A stretch of DNA of 64,000 nucleotides from Candidatus Omnitrophota bacterium (GCA_029570205.1 JAKQSI010000118.1:1-64000), one strand, 5' to 3'. Positions 53,217-62,888 are shown, counted from the first letter of the stretch. A program made the numbers and translations. Notes: generated from the sequence alone by a model not told the origin.

Positions 53217-54023
53217 ATGTCTATTCCCCGACGTACCTTTGTTCGATTGACCGGGCTGGGAACTCTCGCTGCCCTGTCCCGTACCGCATCGTCCGACAGT
53301 CCGAATGACAAATCTCAAGGAGAAAAACCCATGGCCATTGCCGATAAAGCCGGCTACCTGGCGAACATCATCACCGTTCTGAAAACCGAATGGCCCAAAA
53401 ACCGCACCGTGAACATTGTCTGCCATGGCCATAGCGTCCCGTCGGGATATTTCAAAACCCCCGTGGTGGATACGTTCAACGCCTATCCCCATCTTCTGCA
53501 CCGCGCGATCAAAGCGGTGTATCCGTATTGTGTCGCGAATGTAATTGTCACCGCCATCGGAGGTGAGAACTCCCAAAGCGGCGCGGCGCGTTTCGAAACC
53601 GAGGTCCTTTGCCATCGTCCGGATGTCCTCACGATTGACTACGCTCTCAATGACCGTGGGCTGGGATTGCAGACGGCCCGCGCCGCCTGGGTGTCCATGA
53701 TCGAGAAGGCCCTGGCCGCGGATGTCAAACTCTTGCTGATGACCCCCACGCCGGATGAAAGCCACATCCCGGACAAGGCCGATGAACCGCTCAACCAACA
53801 TGCTCAGCAGATTCGCGACCTTGCGGCGGAATACGGTGTCGGACTGATCGACAGCCTGGCCGGTTTCGATGCTTACCAGAAAGCGAACGGGAATGTCACC
53901 GACCTTCTGTCACAGATCAATCATCCGAATCGCAAAGGGCACGATATCGTCGCCAAAGAGCTGTTCAGCTGGTTTTCCGATCAGCCGTATCCGCCGACGG
54001 TCGAGAACTGGAAACCGCAATAA
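53217..54023 (+). CDS. Exported SGNH/GDSL-type hydrolase
   Basis: A 268-residue hydrolase with a Tat-like leader (IPRRTFVRLTGLGTLAAL). SGNH blocks are visible: CHGHSVPSG (nucleophile Ser), YALNDRGLG (Asn block) and NHPNRKGHDIVAKELF (His). Such enzymes often deacetylate polysaccharides, which would fit the exported glycosidases in this window. It lies 180 bases after pntB and is probably a separate unit. Confidence 0.82.
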   Translation: MSIPRRTFVRLTGLGTLAALSRTASSDSPNDKSQGEKPMAIADKAGYLANIITVLKTEWPKNRTVNIVCHGHSVPSGYFKTPVVDTFNAYPHLLHRAIKAVYPYCVANVIVTAIGGENSQSGAARFETEVLCHRPDVLTIDYALNDRGLGLQTARAAWVSMIEKALAADVKLLLMTPTPDESHIPDKADEPLNQHAQQIRDLAAEYGVGLIDSLAGFDAYQKANGNVTDLLSQINHPNRKGHDIVAKELFSWFSDQPYPPTVENWKPQ

Positions 54024-54219
54024 AACCTGTTCGTGGGGCGAGTTTGGGTCACCGGAAAGAACCCCCACTCCGGTCTTTTCCTTGGGGGACAGGGTGAAAC
54101 TTGCCGCTTTTTGAGATAACCTCAGTAGAGTCATCCCGAGTCCGGCAACCCTCGGTGATGGGGGTGACATCCAAGTCGTCCCTATTACCCCCCAATGCGA
54201 CAACAGGGGAGAATGCGAA

Positions 54220-56529
54220 GTGGAATGCGACGGATCATCGCCCATGGAACGATTTCGGATCATACCGGCGTTTTGGGTCCTGGGGTGTTCCGCCACCGCG
54301 ATTCAGGTTTTGATTCTTCGCGAATTATTTGTCCTCCTGTCAGGGAATGAGTTGTGTTTCGGTTTGGCGCTGGGGGTGTGGTTGATCGGCATTGCTGCGG
54401 GCGCGTTTGTAGCGGTGTTTCTGGTCAACCGGAGTGAGCCGAGTTTTCTGTTTTCCGGTTGCCTTGCGGCAGGTCCGATCCTGGCTCTCGGCTCGGTTCT
54501 GGCGATACGAATGCTCCGTTCTTTCCTGGCAGTTCCGCTTGGGGAGCAAATTCTACCGGGTTCATCCTTGATTCTGTCGTTAATCTGTGTTGCGCCGCTC
54601 GGCATGTTGATCGGGATCGCGTTCCCGCTGGCCGTAACATACCTTGGAAAGAGTGCGGTCCGGCGCGAAACATTGACTCACCCGGTCGGACAAACCACTT
54701 CTACTGTGTATGCCTGGGAATCGTTCGGAAGCCTGGTGGCCGGAGCGCTGATTTCCTTCTACCTGGTGGGCCGATTTGGGGCGGTGGAGATTCTGCTCTG
54801 GGTCGCCGTCCTGACCTCCGCTGTCGCATCGTTACTTTTTCTCCCCAGCCGACTTGGCGAGACATATCTGCTCATCGCGGCCATTCTCACTCTTGTAGTC
54901 GCTACGGATGCGGGGAAATCGCTCGAACACTGGAGCAACCTTCAACGCTGGAAGGGATTCGGGTACGGAAATTGGGTTCTCTCCAGGGATACCCCCTACG
55001 AGCACCTCGATCTGGGACGCACTGCCGATCAGTTCAACCTGTATTCAAACGGTTCTCTGCTCTTCTCGTTTCCTGATCCGTACACGGAACAAATCTCCGC
55101 GCATCTCTGGATGTCGCTTCATCCGAATCCCCGGAATATTCTGCTGATCGGCGGAATGGGCGGACGGTATCTGCTGCCGATTGTCGATCACCGACCCGAA
55201 CGGGTTGACTATGTGGAGCCGGACCGGGCGGTGATTGAAACAGTCCGTAACCGAAGCGAATTTCGACTGGCGCAGATTTTGGACTCCGACAAAGTCCATG
55301 TTCACATTACCGATGCCCGGCGATTTGTGAGGGAAACCGAACAACGCTACGACCTGGTAATTGTCGATCTACCCGAGCCTTCGACTGCGCTTCTGAATCG
55401 GTACTACACAAAGGAGTTCTATTCGGAAATCCGGGATATTCTTGCTCCGGATGGGCTGCTGGTGACCGGTGTGGAAGCGCCGTCTACCTATATGGCGGGC
55501 GAGTTCGGCACATACACGGCCTCAATTTTCCGGACGTTACAGAGTGTTTTTGAACACGTGGGGCTTCTGCCGGATGGGAATCTGCTCATGGTGGCTTCGT
55601 CGACACAGGCGCTTTCGCTGGATCGGCCGGAAATCTATGTGGATCGCCTTCGATCTCGCTGGATTTCCTCGTCCACTTTTACACCGGAGGCTGTCCTGAA
55701 TCACATTCTTCCGCAGAGGGCGAAGGCGGCCCGCGATGCCCTGGACAAACTCCGGTGGGTTCCCTGCAATACCGACTTTTCCCCACAGAGTTATCTCAGA
55801 AAATTGGTTCTCTGGAGCCGCGAAAGCGGCGGCGATTCTCTCGCGGATATGCTTGATAACCTTGGAAGCTGGAGCCGATTCCTGCTGGTCATGCTGCTGT
55901 TAGTCGCTTCTGTTCCGTGGGTTTTTCTCGGCATGGTCCCGAAACGTGTTTCTCTCTTTACTTCTGTTGGGGCGGTGGGGTGTGCCGGGATGGGATTGGA
56001 ACTTGTGGCCATCTACATGTACCAGAATCTGTATGGCTACTTGTACAGGGAGATCGGGTTCCTGGTAGCGGTTTTTATGGCGGGACTCACTTCAGGTGCA
56101 ATTCTTGGACGGTGGATTGCAAAACGGCCGAATGCTCAACGGATTCTCGTTCGGGTTCTGTTCGGTATGGCCGGGTTTGCTTTCCTGTTTCCATTTTTTC
56201 TGTGGGGCTTGTCCACAATCCAGCCGGGTCATTCTGTCGGGCTGATAGTTTATGGCGGGTTGATTCTGGTGACAGGCTGCCTGGTGGGCGCTGTTTTCCC
56301 GGTAGCCGTCGCGGTCCTGGCCGAACGTCAATCCGGCGATGGAGGTAAGGTGGTTGCTCTGGCCGATGCCGCCGACCACTTGGGCGGCGCGGTCGGCGCA
56401 TTTTTACCCGGAGTTCTCCTGTTCCCGCTTTTTGGGGTGTTTTGGACCTGTGTTCTTCTGGGTGTCGGACTGGCCTGTGTCGCGATCGGGGTCCTGATGG
56501 CTACTTACCTGGAATCACCGTATTTCTAA
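54220..56529 (+). CDS. Membrane-embedded spermidine-synthase-like protein
   Basis: A 769-residue protein in three parts. Residues about 15-230 hold seven or so membrane helices (FWVLGCSATAIQVLILRELF, GVWLIGIAAGAFVAVFLVN); residues about 240-470 resemble the spermidine synthase fold (ILLIGGMGGRYLLPIVDHRP, VDYVEPDRAVIETVR, DLVIVDLPEPSTALLNRYYT with KEFYSEIRDIL); residues 540-765 hold another six to seven helices. Known fused SpeE/MFS-like proteins are similar, but the substrate is unknown. GTG 54220 has GGGGAG nine bases upstream; ATG 54244 is the alternative. Confidence 0.85.
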   Translation: MECDGSSPMERFRIIPAFWVLGCSATAIQVLILRELFVLLSGNELCFGLALGVWLIGIAAGAFVAVFLVNRSEPSFLFSGCLAAGPILALGSVLAIRMLRSFLAVPLGEQILPGSSLILSLICVAPLGMLIGIAFPLAVTYLGKSAVRRETLTHPVGQTTSTVYAWESFGSLVAGALISFYLVGRFGAVEILLWVAVLTSAVASLLFLPSRLGETYLLIAAILTLVVATDAGKSLEHWSNLQRWKGFGYGNWVLSRDTPYEHLDLGRTADQFNLYSNGSLLFSFPDPYTEQISAHLWMSLHPNPRNILLIGGMGGRYLLPIVDHRPERVDYVEPDRAVIETVRNRSEFRLAQILDSDKVHVHITDARRFVRETEQRYDLVIVDLPEPSTALLNRYYTKEFYSEIRDILAPDGLLVTGVEAPSTYMAGEFGTYTASIFRTLQSVFEHVGLLPDGNLLMVASSTQALSLDRPEIYVDRLRSRWISSSTFTPEAVLNHILPQRAKAARDALDKLRWVPCNTDFSPQSYLRKLVLWSRESGGDSLADMLDNLGSWSRFLLVMLLLVASVPWVFLGMVPKRVSLFTSVGAVGCAGMGLELVAIYMYQNLYGYLYREIGFLVAVFMAGLTSGAILGRWIAKRPNAQRILVRVLFGMAGFAFLFPFFLWGLSTIQPGHSVGLIVYGGLILVTGCLVGAVFPVAVAVLAERQSGDGGKVVALADAADHLGGAVGAFLPGVLLFPLFGVFWTCVLLGVGLACVAIGVLMATYLESPYF

Positions 56530-56549
56530 TGTAGTGTAATCCGTGCCTT

Positions 56550-56694
56550 GTATTGTCGTTCCGAACGAATGTGAGGAATCTCAGCGGGGCAGCATACAGA
56601 TATGAGATCGCCACGTCGCAGCCCGTCGCAGACTCCGGGAGGCTCCTCCTAAGAAAGATGGGCCGTCGACAGGCACGGAGGCGTGTCCCACTAT
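56550..56694. repeat. Degenerate intergenic repeat sequence
   Basis: GTCGTTCCGAACGAATGTGA with GGAATCTC just after it resembles the widespread dispersed repeat of the type GTCATTCCGAGCG...GAGGAATCT. It is followed by an imperfect hairpin GGCACGGAGGCGTGTCC (56671-56688). No coding signal is seen between the spermidine-synthase-like gene and aroE. Confidence 0.4.
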
Positions 56695-56818
56695 AGTAGG
56701 CCAGGCGTCTCTGCCTGGCGGCTACCCAGTAGGCCAGGCGTCTCTGCCTGGCGGCTACCCAGTAGGCCAGGCGTCTCTGCCTGGCGGCTACCCAGTAGGC
56801 CAGGCGTCTCTGCCTGGC
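56695..56818. repeat. 33-bp tandem repeat of hairpins, 3.8 copies
   Basis: Units at 56695-56727, 56728-56760 and 56761-56793 are identical; a fourth is cut after 25 bases (56794-56818). Each unit carries GCCAGGC-GTCTCT-GCCTGGC, a 7-bp stem with a six-base loop, flanked by GTAG and CTAC that can extend the stem. A related hairpin (AGGC-CTTTGT-GCCT, about 56834-56847) follows. It sits 60 bases before aroE and could act as repeated structured RNA or a variable-number tract. Confidence 0.9.
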
Positions 56819-56878
56819 AGGTCAAGGGCTGACAGGCCTTTGTGCCTTTCAATGGGCGGAAAGGAAACTCTGTACCTC

Positions 56879-57745
56879 ATGGTTGATGCCTCTACCGTTC
56901 TGTGCGGGGTGATCGGCAATCCCATCGCGCATTCCATGTCCCCCGCCATGCACAATGCCGCTTTTTCCGCATTGGGATTGAACTATGTCTACCTGGCATT
57001 CAAAGTGGAAGATGTCGCGGAGGCGCTGAATGGTGTTCGCGCCCTCGGAATTCGTGGCCTGTCTGTGACCATTCCGCACAAAGTTTCGGTGATGGATCAT
57101 CTCAATTATGTTGACCGTACCGCCGAGCGTATCGGCGCGGTGAATACAATTGTCAACGAAGCGGGGCAATTACTCGGAACCAACACCGATGGTCTTGGAG
57201 CGCTTCATGCCCTGGAGCAGGTCCAGCCGGTCGATGGTCGGCGTATTCTGATTCTCGGTGTCGGCGGGACCTCTCGCGCCATCGGGTTTACGCTTGTGTC
57301 CGAGCGAAAACCGATATCGATTGTCCTTGCCGGGCGAAAACCGGAAAAGACAGCCAACCTGGCGCGCGAAATTCAATCTTCTTCCACATGCCCTGTCATC
57401 CCATCGGATTTCGATCCGCGATCCCTTGTTGAAACGATTTCGCAGGCCGATATCGTGATCAACACAACGCCCATCGGTATGTTCCCGAATGTGACAGAAT
57501 CGCCGGTTCCCGATGGGGTGTTTGACAGCCGTCAGGTTGTCTTTGATGCGATCTACAATCCGCCGAAAACCCGCTTCCTGTTTCAGGCGGAACAGGCAGG
57601 CGCAAGAATAATCAACGGTCTCCCGATGTTTGTCCATCAGGGAGCGGAGCAGTTCCGCCTGTGGACCGGAATGGAGCCGCCCGTTGAGGTTATGGAGCAG
57701 GCGGTCCGGCAATGCTTGCGCATCGCACCTGGTAACGAAGGTTAA
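56879..57745 (+). CDS. aroE: Shikimate dehydrogenase
   Basis: A 288-residue NADP-dependent enzyme of the aromatic amino-acid pathway. Active-site pieces are GNPIAHSMSPAMHNAAF, the catalytic lysine in SVTIPHK, NTDGLGA, and LGVGGTSRAIGF for NADP. INTTPIGMFPN and NGLPMFVHQGAEQF close the fold. ATG 56879 (residue VDAST next) is chosen because it starts the family alignment; ATG 56852 is possible. ispD follows after seven bases. Confidence 0.95.
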   Translation: MVDASTVLCGVIGNPIAHSMSPAMHNAAFSALGLNYVYLAFKVEDVAEALNGVRALGIRGLSVTIPHKVSVMDHLNYVDRTAERIGAVNTIVNEAGQLLGTNTDGLGALHALEQVQPVDGRRILILGVGGTSRAIGFTLVSERKPISIVLAGRKPEKTANLAREIQSSSTCPVIPSDFDPRSLVETISQADIVINTTPIGMFPNVTESPVPDGVFDSRQVVFDAIYNPPKTRFLFQAEQAGARIINGLPMFVHQGAEQFRLWTGMEPPVEVMEQAVRQCLRIAPGNEG

Positions 57746-57752
57746 TTTAAAA

Positions 57753-58448
57753 ATGTCTACCGCTGCTGCTGTTGTTGTTGCGGCCGGGCAGGGGAAACGG
57801 ATGGGAGGCGAGACCAACAAGGTTCTCCTTCCCCTGGCCGGAAAACCTGTCCTGGTCTATTGCCTGGAGACTTTGAATCGCTCCGAACGAGTGGATCGAA
57901 TGATTGTCGTCACGCGCCGGGAAGACTTGCAGACAGTCGAGACCCTGGCGCAGAAACATGGCATTATTAAAGCCGGGGGAGGGATTGTCCCCGGCGGGGC
58001 CGAGCGATTCGATTCCGTTCTGGCGGGTCTCAATGCCCTGACGGATAGCCCACCCGATTCGGTCCTGATTCAAGACGCCGCGCGGCCCTTCCTGACAGAG
58101 CAGATGATTCGGGATACGCTGGACGCGCTGACCGAATCGCCCGGAGCCGTCGCCGGTGTACCCTGCAAAGATACAGTCAAGATGGTTGATGACGCCCGTA
58201 CCGTGATCGCCACGCCGGACCGCTCTTCGCTCTGGATTGTCCAAACCCCGCAGACCTTTCGATTCAGCGCGATTCTGAACGCTTATCGCGGCTATCGGCC
58301 CCCGCCGTATCCGACCGATGATGCCATGCTTCTGGAATATCGCGGTGAAAAGGTCACAATGGTCATGGCGTCGTACGCCAATATAAAAATCACGACCCCC
58401 GAAGATCTTCGTATCGCAGAGATCCTGTTGCGTCTGAGGACAGAATGA
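57753..58448 (+). CDS. ispD: 2-C-methyl-D-erythritol 4-phosphate cytidylyltransferase
   Basis: A 231-residue IspD of the MEP isoprenoid pathway, converting MEP and CTP to CDP-ME. It shows VVVAAGQGKRMGGETNKVLL, LIQDAARPFL, VPCKDTVK and PQTFRFSAIL, then the DDA in TDDAMLLE. ATG 57753 has GAAGGT upstream; the frame extends into aroE out of phase. ispE overlaps by four bases. Confidence 0.95.
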   Translation: MSTAAAVVVAAGQGKRMGGETNKVLLPLAGKPVLVYCLETLNRSERVDRMIVVTRREDLQTVETLAQKHGIIKAGGGIVPGGAERFDSVLAGLNALTDSPPDSVLIQDAARPFLTEQMIRDTLDALTESPGAVAGVPCKDTVKMVDDARTVIATPDRSSLWIVQTPQTFRFSAILNAYRGYRPPPYPTDDAMLLEYRGEKVTMVMASYANIKITTPEDLRIAEILLRLRTE

Positions 58449-59320
58449 CCGACACCGTTGCCGATGCCCGCGCGAAACTCAACCTCTTTCTGGCGGTCAG
58501 AGAAGCGCGCCCGGATGGATACCATGAGTTGGATATGGTCAACGTCGAGGCGGGTCTGAGTGACCGGCTGACTTTTTGTGACCGGATCGTACCGGGCATA
58601 CAGATGCGCTCTAATAACAGACGAATTCCTCTCGACGAGAGAAACCTGGTGTGGAAAGCAGTCAGTCTGCTTTTGGGAGATCGCCCCAATCCGGGAATCC
58701 GCATCGAGATTGACAAAAGAATCCCCGTGGGAGCCGGTCTCGGTGGTGGAAGCAGCAATGCCGCCATTACCCTCCGCGTTTTAAATGAGACGCGGTCTCT
58801 CGGTCGGGATCGGGACCTTCCTGAGTTAGCCGCGCAGATCGGTTCGGATGTCCCGTATTCATTGATCGGTGGACTGTGCCGTTGCCGAGGGCGTGGCGAG
58901 CGGGTTGAGCGGATTGACGTAGCGCAATCTTCGGAACCGTGGCTTCATGTCCTCCTGATTCTCCCGAATGTCGCGGTCCGTACGGCGTATGCCTACAGGT
59001 GGCTGGATGAATGCGGGATTCAAGACGAATGCCACCCCTCCGCCCTTCTCGATGCAATCGAACGACGGAATATCGGGGAGATCCGTGACAATCTTCACAA
59101 TTCCTTCGGTCCCGTGGTCTCCGAGTGGGTTCCGCAGATCAGGCACATTAAAGCCGTCACGAAAACGCTTTTCGGCCTGGAACCGCATCTTTCCGGCTCC
59201 GGCTCCGCCATGTTTCTCCTGTCGGATCAGGCCGGGGAACTGTCCGAAATGAGGGATCGTCTGCGGGACGGCTTGCATTGGCCCCCTTGCCGGTTCGAGA
59301 TTGCCCCGTTGACGCTCTGA
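58445..59320 (+). CDS. ispE: 4-diphosphocytidyl-2-C-methyl-D-erythritol kinase
   Basis: A 291-residue GHMP kinase, next step of the MEP pathway after IspD. It shows ARAKLNLFLAVREARPDGYH, the ATP motif PVGAGLGGGSSNAAITL, and GSDVPYSLIGG with the catalytic Asp. LSGSGSAMF closes the fold. The start overlaps the ispD stop (ATGA), so the two are translationally coupled. Confidence 0.95.
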   Translation: MTDTVADARAKLNLFLAVREARPDGYHELDMVNVEAGLSDRLTFCDRIVPGIQMRSNNRRIPLDERNLVWKAVSLLLGDRPNPGIRIEIDKRIPVGAGLGGGSSNAAITLRVLNETRSLGRDRDLPELAAQIGSDVPYSLIGGLCRCRGRGERVERIDVAQSSEPWLHVLLILPNVAVRTAYAYRWLDECGIQDECHPSALLDAIERRNIGEIRDNLHNSFGPVVSEWVPQIRHIKAVTKTLFGLEPHLSGSGSAMFLLSDQAGELSEMRDRLRDGLHWPPCRFEIAPLTL

Positions 59321-59362
59321 CACCCAAACAATCCCCGTCCTTTCCACTCATCCCTTCATCCT

Positions 59363-59536
59363 TCATCTGCAAGGCGGTGGATTCAATTCGATATCGTCAA
59401 TGGCCGACCGCATCGCTTTGTGAATGCGCTCCATCGCCGGAATAGCCGCACCGCCGGAAATCCCGGTTATCAGCGCGCACAACAGGAATCCACTCAGCAG
59501 TCGATATTGGAGTCTCATTTGAAACAAACCGCGCAT
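59363..59536 (-). CDS. Small predicted membrane or exported protein
   Basis: A 57-codon frame starting RGLFQMRLQYRLLSGFLLCA, then LITGISGGAA. The N-terminus looks like a signal or membrane segment, and the tail MRSAIDDIELNPPPCR is mildly acidic. GGAGG sits six bases before the ATG at 59536, which is the main support. It lies 86 bases past the GH106 gene on the same strand. No family is known to me; the longer upstream frame to 59641 lacks a binding site. Confidence 0.45.
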   Translation of the reverse strand: MRGLFQMRLQYRLLSGFLLCALITGISGGAAIPAMERIHKAMRSAIDDIELNPPPCR

Positions 59537-59621
59537 TGTTGCCTCCGTCGATTCATAATACGGTGTTCGATTGGGCGACCTCGCAGGGTGTTCGGACCCG
59601 CTCATGCCCCTGCTGCCGTTC

Positions 59622-62600
59622 TCATCGGATCGGAACGGCAATTTCTTTTGCAGCGTGAATCGTCACCGGTCCCATCAACCCGGAGGCCGGCAGCGGGCGG
59701 AATCCAACCGGCATCCCGTACGCTGTCATGCTGCCCTGGCCGAAATGGGGAACCAGCTCTTCGGGAACCGGCGGAGGTTCTTTGAGATGGGACATGCGGT
59801 TGATCAGGGTGTTCGTCACATGAACCGTCATCTGATTTAACCCCGCTTTCAATGTATCGGTTACATTCAGCCTTTGCCCGCGCATCCATTGAATACCAAC
59901 CGGCGTTCCGTTCAATTCTACCTCCGCTACGTTGCCGACTTTGCCGAGATCCAACTCCAGCCTCAATGCGGATCTCTTGTATGTTTCCGGTAACTCGAAC
60001 GCAATCTCATAAACTCCCGTCCCGCTGAATGCTTCGGTCTCCGCGTCTTCCGTCCAGGACCGCAGCACGGTTACCCGCTTTTCAACGCGCGGAAATTCCC
60101 GCCCCTCAAGCGTTATTTTCCATTCCCCCGTCACGGTAAACGGAGCGGGAATATCATCAATATCGGCTGTCACCAATGTTTCCTTCGAGCCGTCTTTCAA
60201 TATCGCGAGATGCTTTCCGTTCTCCCGCGCTGTGCCCCGAATGCTTTCTCTCCCGACCTCCAGAATCTCATCGAAATTCGAATGCTCCACATGCCGTTCT
60301 TCTTCGCTGCTTTGGAATAGCACAAAGATCGATTCGTAAGGGGCCAGGTGTAGCGGAATCTCCGTCCCATCCGGGACCTCACGATATTGGAACAGCCGGG
60401 AAATCTCGCCTGTGTATGGATTCCAGCGCCATGGCACGGCATCCTTCACACGAAATGTAACCGGAATGTTGCTTATCCGGTCCTGGATGTTCGTTACGAA
60501 ATACAGGTCCGCTCCGTCCCATTTCCGGTGAACAAAGGTCAGGCCGTCGTTTTCGCGCAACCCTTCCAAGGTGAAATTGATGCCGAAATCGGGCGGAACA
60601 TGCTTCCGCATCGTGTTCACAAACGGGTCCAGTGCGCTGCTTCGACGGTCCAGGACATCGGTGCGGTCGATCACCTTCTTAATATGGTAGGTCCAGCCAT
60701 CACCGCACGGGTTCGGAGCTGTATCGTTCGTCCCGCTTGGTTCCTTGAACATTTCTGCCACAATCTCTTTGATTCTGCGATCTCCTTCCTCGCGCCCGAT
60801 CAGTCCGACAGAACACTCCGGCGCTCGCTCCAGGGCAATAACCACCCCGCCGCTGCGCGCGTAGTTCCGGACGAATTCCATGGTTTTCAATGGAAGCGCC
60901 TGGATATTCGGAAGAAGGAGAATCTTGTATTCCATGTCTCGAACGAGAATCTTCCCGTCCGCAACACGCGCATGGTTCTGGAGGATATCGTCATTCAGAA
61001 GATCGAAGTCGTAGCCGTTCGCGACAAGGAGTTTGCCTAATTCACCCCAGTCGAAATCGCGGTTCCATCGCCGTGGGTTCGTCGCGTGCCGGGTCCATTG
61101 GTTTGCCAACGGAGAATAGAGCGCGACATCGGGCGCGAAATGCCCCTGGCGCAACAGGTAACAGCAACGCGCGACATACTTCGAAAGGAGCGGATAGTAT
61201 CGCCACCAGATATTGGGATGGCTGATCCAGATCGCCGCGTTGAATGCGCGTGTAGGCGCGGGGTCCTGTTCCGGCGAGAAACTGTACCCGGCGTTGTAGA
61301 ACTTGTTAGACCCTGTCCGCAGGAAAATGTCGCTTGCGATTTTCAACTCCTCCAGCGTGGCCCGAAACGGTTCCCAGTGGAGATACGTGTAGGCTTCCAC
61401 GGTCACGATATTCCGCCCATACAGGTGAGCGCCGGAGGAGACCAGCTTCTTTGGACCGATCCGCGTGTCGAACCACGGCACGGCGTCCTTCTCCCCCGCG
61501 GTGATTTCCATCTCCGGAATGTGCGTCATTCCGGCTCCTTCGATAATGTCCGTCGTAAACCCATAAGGCTGAATGCGGCCCCGGACATTGTGGGCTTCGC
61601 ACCATTCCAAAAACGGCTTGAAAAACGTATTCAGGCCGACCTCGTGCAGGAACTCATTCACGTCATAGCGGATCCTGGGAGTCAACTCGCCGATATCCCA
61701 CCAGATTGCCGGAAGGTACCGCGTCAAGTCATAGCCCTTCCTCTTCTCGAACTGATCGAACAGGTCGTTGCTCCAATACAGCCCGCTCGGTGCAAGCGCG
61801 ACCTCAAAACTATCGCAGAAAAGCGAATCGACTGTTTTGCCGAATTCCTCGCCGACGGCTTTGTAGAAACGACCGCCGAACGATTCGCAATACCTGCGCA
61901 TCGCCGCTTCGCTGAAATGATCCAGCGCATGGCCCTGGCCCGTATAGATCAGCCAGAATGCCATCAACCGCCATCTCCCTTCCGGGACCTGCCACGTGAT
62001 CCGACGCCCCTCACATTGAGGCGTCAGAATAACCAGGGAATTCTCTTCGATTCTCCCTTCCACGAGTTTTCCCGTAACCACGGCTTCCAGCGCTCCGTTT
62101 TCGGGCACTTCCGTCATTGGGACTTCCCAAGTCGGATGCGCCGAATGCAATGTTATCGGCAGATTCCCGGAAAAGGTCTGTGGTCCTTCGAGATCGAGAG
62201 ACGTTGATACCAGGCTCTTGCTCCGGTCTTCCTGGGGCACATCAGGACAGCCGATTACCCACCCCGGCCCGCTGAAATTGAATGACACCTCCATCCCCAA
62301 CCGTTTCGCCTCCGCAACTGTGTGACGGATCATCTCAAAAAACTCATCCGATAGAAACGGGATGTTTCCCTTTGTGTACACGGCCTCCATGGAGATTTGT
62401 TCTACTCCGCCGATCCCCTTGGCGTGCATCTCCTCCAGTTCCCAGGTAATTTCCTCTTTCGTCACCGCGTTACCCATCCACCACCACCGTGTGTGCGGCC
62501 AACAATCCACCGGCGGATTCTGAAAGTTCTCACGCAGTTTTGGGAGCATCTCTGCGCCCTCTATATTCAGGTTGGGGCACAGCAAAACGGCTGACAGAAA

Positions 62601-62642
62601 GAAAATACCTGGAATGCTGGAACACGAGAATCTGAAATCCAC
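59622..62642 (-). CDS. Secreted GH106-type alpha-L-rhamnosidase
   Basis: A 1006-residue glycosidase. The signal peptide is FRFSCSSIPGIFFLSAVLLC; the mature start PPVDCWPHTRWWWMGNAV is the GH106 hallmark. The barrel shows FCDSFEVALAPSGLYWS and EMEITAGEKDAVPWFD, GLNTFFKPFLEWCEAHNV; the C-terminal domain ELDLGKVGNVAEVELNGTPV is a galactose-binding-like beta-sandwich. It should release terminal alpha-L-rhamnose, inverting. GTG 62642 has AGGAGG eight bases upstream, better than the longer frame to 62705. Confidence 0.85.
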   Translation of the reverse strand: MDFRFSCSSIPGIFFLSAVLLCPNLNIEGAEMLPKLRENFQNPPVDCWPHTRWWWMGNAVTKEEITWELEEMHAKGIGGVEQISMEAVYTKGNIPFLSDEFFEMIRHTVAEAKRLGMEVSFNFSGPGWVIGCPDVPQEDRSKSLVSTSLDLEGPQTFSGNLPITLHSAHPTWEVPMTEVPENGALEAVVTGKLVEGRIEENSLVILTPQCEGRRITWQVPEGRWRLMAFWLIYTGQGHALDHFSEAAMRRYCESFGGRFYKAVGEEFGKTVDSLFCDSFEVALAPSGLYWSNDLFDQFEKRKGYDLTRYLPAIWWDIGELTPRIRYDVNEFLHEVGLNTFFKPFLEWCEAHNVRGRIQPYGFTTDIIEGAGMTHIPEMEITAGEKDAVPWFDTRIGPKKLVSSGAHLYGRNIVTVEAYTYLHWEPFRATLEELKIASDIFLRTGSNKFYNAGYSFSPEQDPAPTRAFNAAIWISHPNIWWRYYPLLSKYVARCCYLLRQGHFAPDVALYSPLANQWTRHATNPRRWNRDFDWGELGKLLVANGYDFDLLNDDILQNHARVADGKILVRDMEYKILLLPNIQALPLKTMEFVRNYARSGGVVIALERAPECSVGLIGREEGDRRIKEIVAEMFKEPSGTNDTAPNPCGDGWTYHIKKVIDRTDVLDRRSSALDPFVNTMRKHVPPDFGINFTLEGLRENDGLTFVHRKWDGADLYFVTNIQDRISNIPVTFRVKDAVPWRWNPYTGEISRLFQYREVPDGTEIPLHLAPYESIFVLFQSSEEERHVEHSNFDEILEVGRESIRGTARENGKHLAILKDGSKETLVTADIDDIPAPFTVTGEWKITLEGREFPRVEKRVTVLRSWTEDAETEAFSGTGVYEIAFELPETYKRSALRLELDLGKVGNVAEVELNGTPVGIQWMRGQRLNVTDTLKAGLNQMTVHVTNTLINRMSHLKEPPPVPEELVPHFGQGSMTAYGMPVGFRPLPASGLMGPVTIHAAKEIAVPIR

Positions 62643-62810
62643 GCGAAAAACCTCCTGAATAAGAATGATCTTTGTTGAGAGATGGTCGAGGAATCTTACA
62701 CACAAACAACGCAGCCCACTCCTGCCAGGAATGCGAATCGGCTATTCTATCTCTGTGAATGGAATGCCACCGGCGTCATTCCGGCAAATGCCAAAATCCA
62801 AATCGGGTAG

Positions 62811-62829
62811 CACAGGTTTTCAGCCTGTG
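62811..62829. repeat. Short intergenic hairpin repeat
   Basis: CACAGG (62811-62816) and CCTGTG (62824-62829) pair around a seven-base loop. A second hairpin GGAATG/CATTCC lies at 62761-62782. The style matches the AGGC-TCTCT-GCCT repeats upstream of aroE, a common short palindromic family in such genomes. Confidence 0.45.
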
Positions 62830-62888
62830 GGATGATATCCATCTCATCATCAAAGAGATAGGGGTTTTTAAACTTGAAGAATCGAAGC

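Noticed and set aside
56695-56818. CRISPR array
   Set aside because: The units are directly abutting with no spacers, and no cas genes are present.
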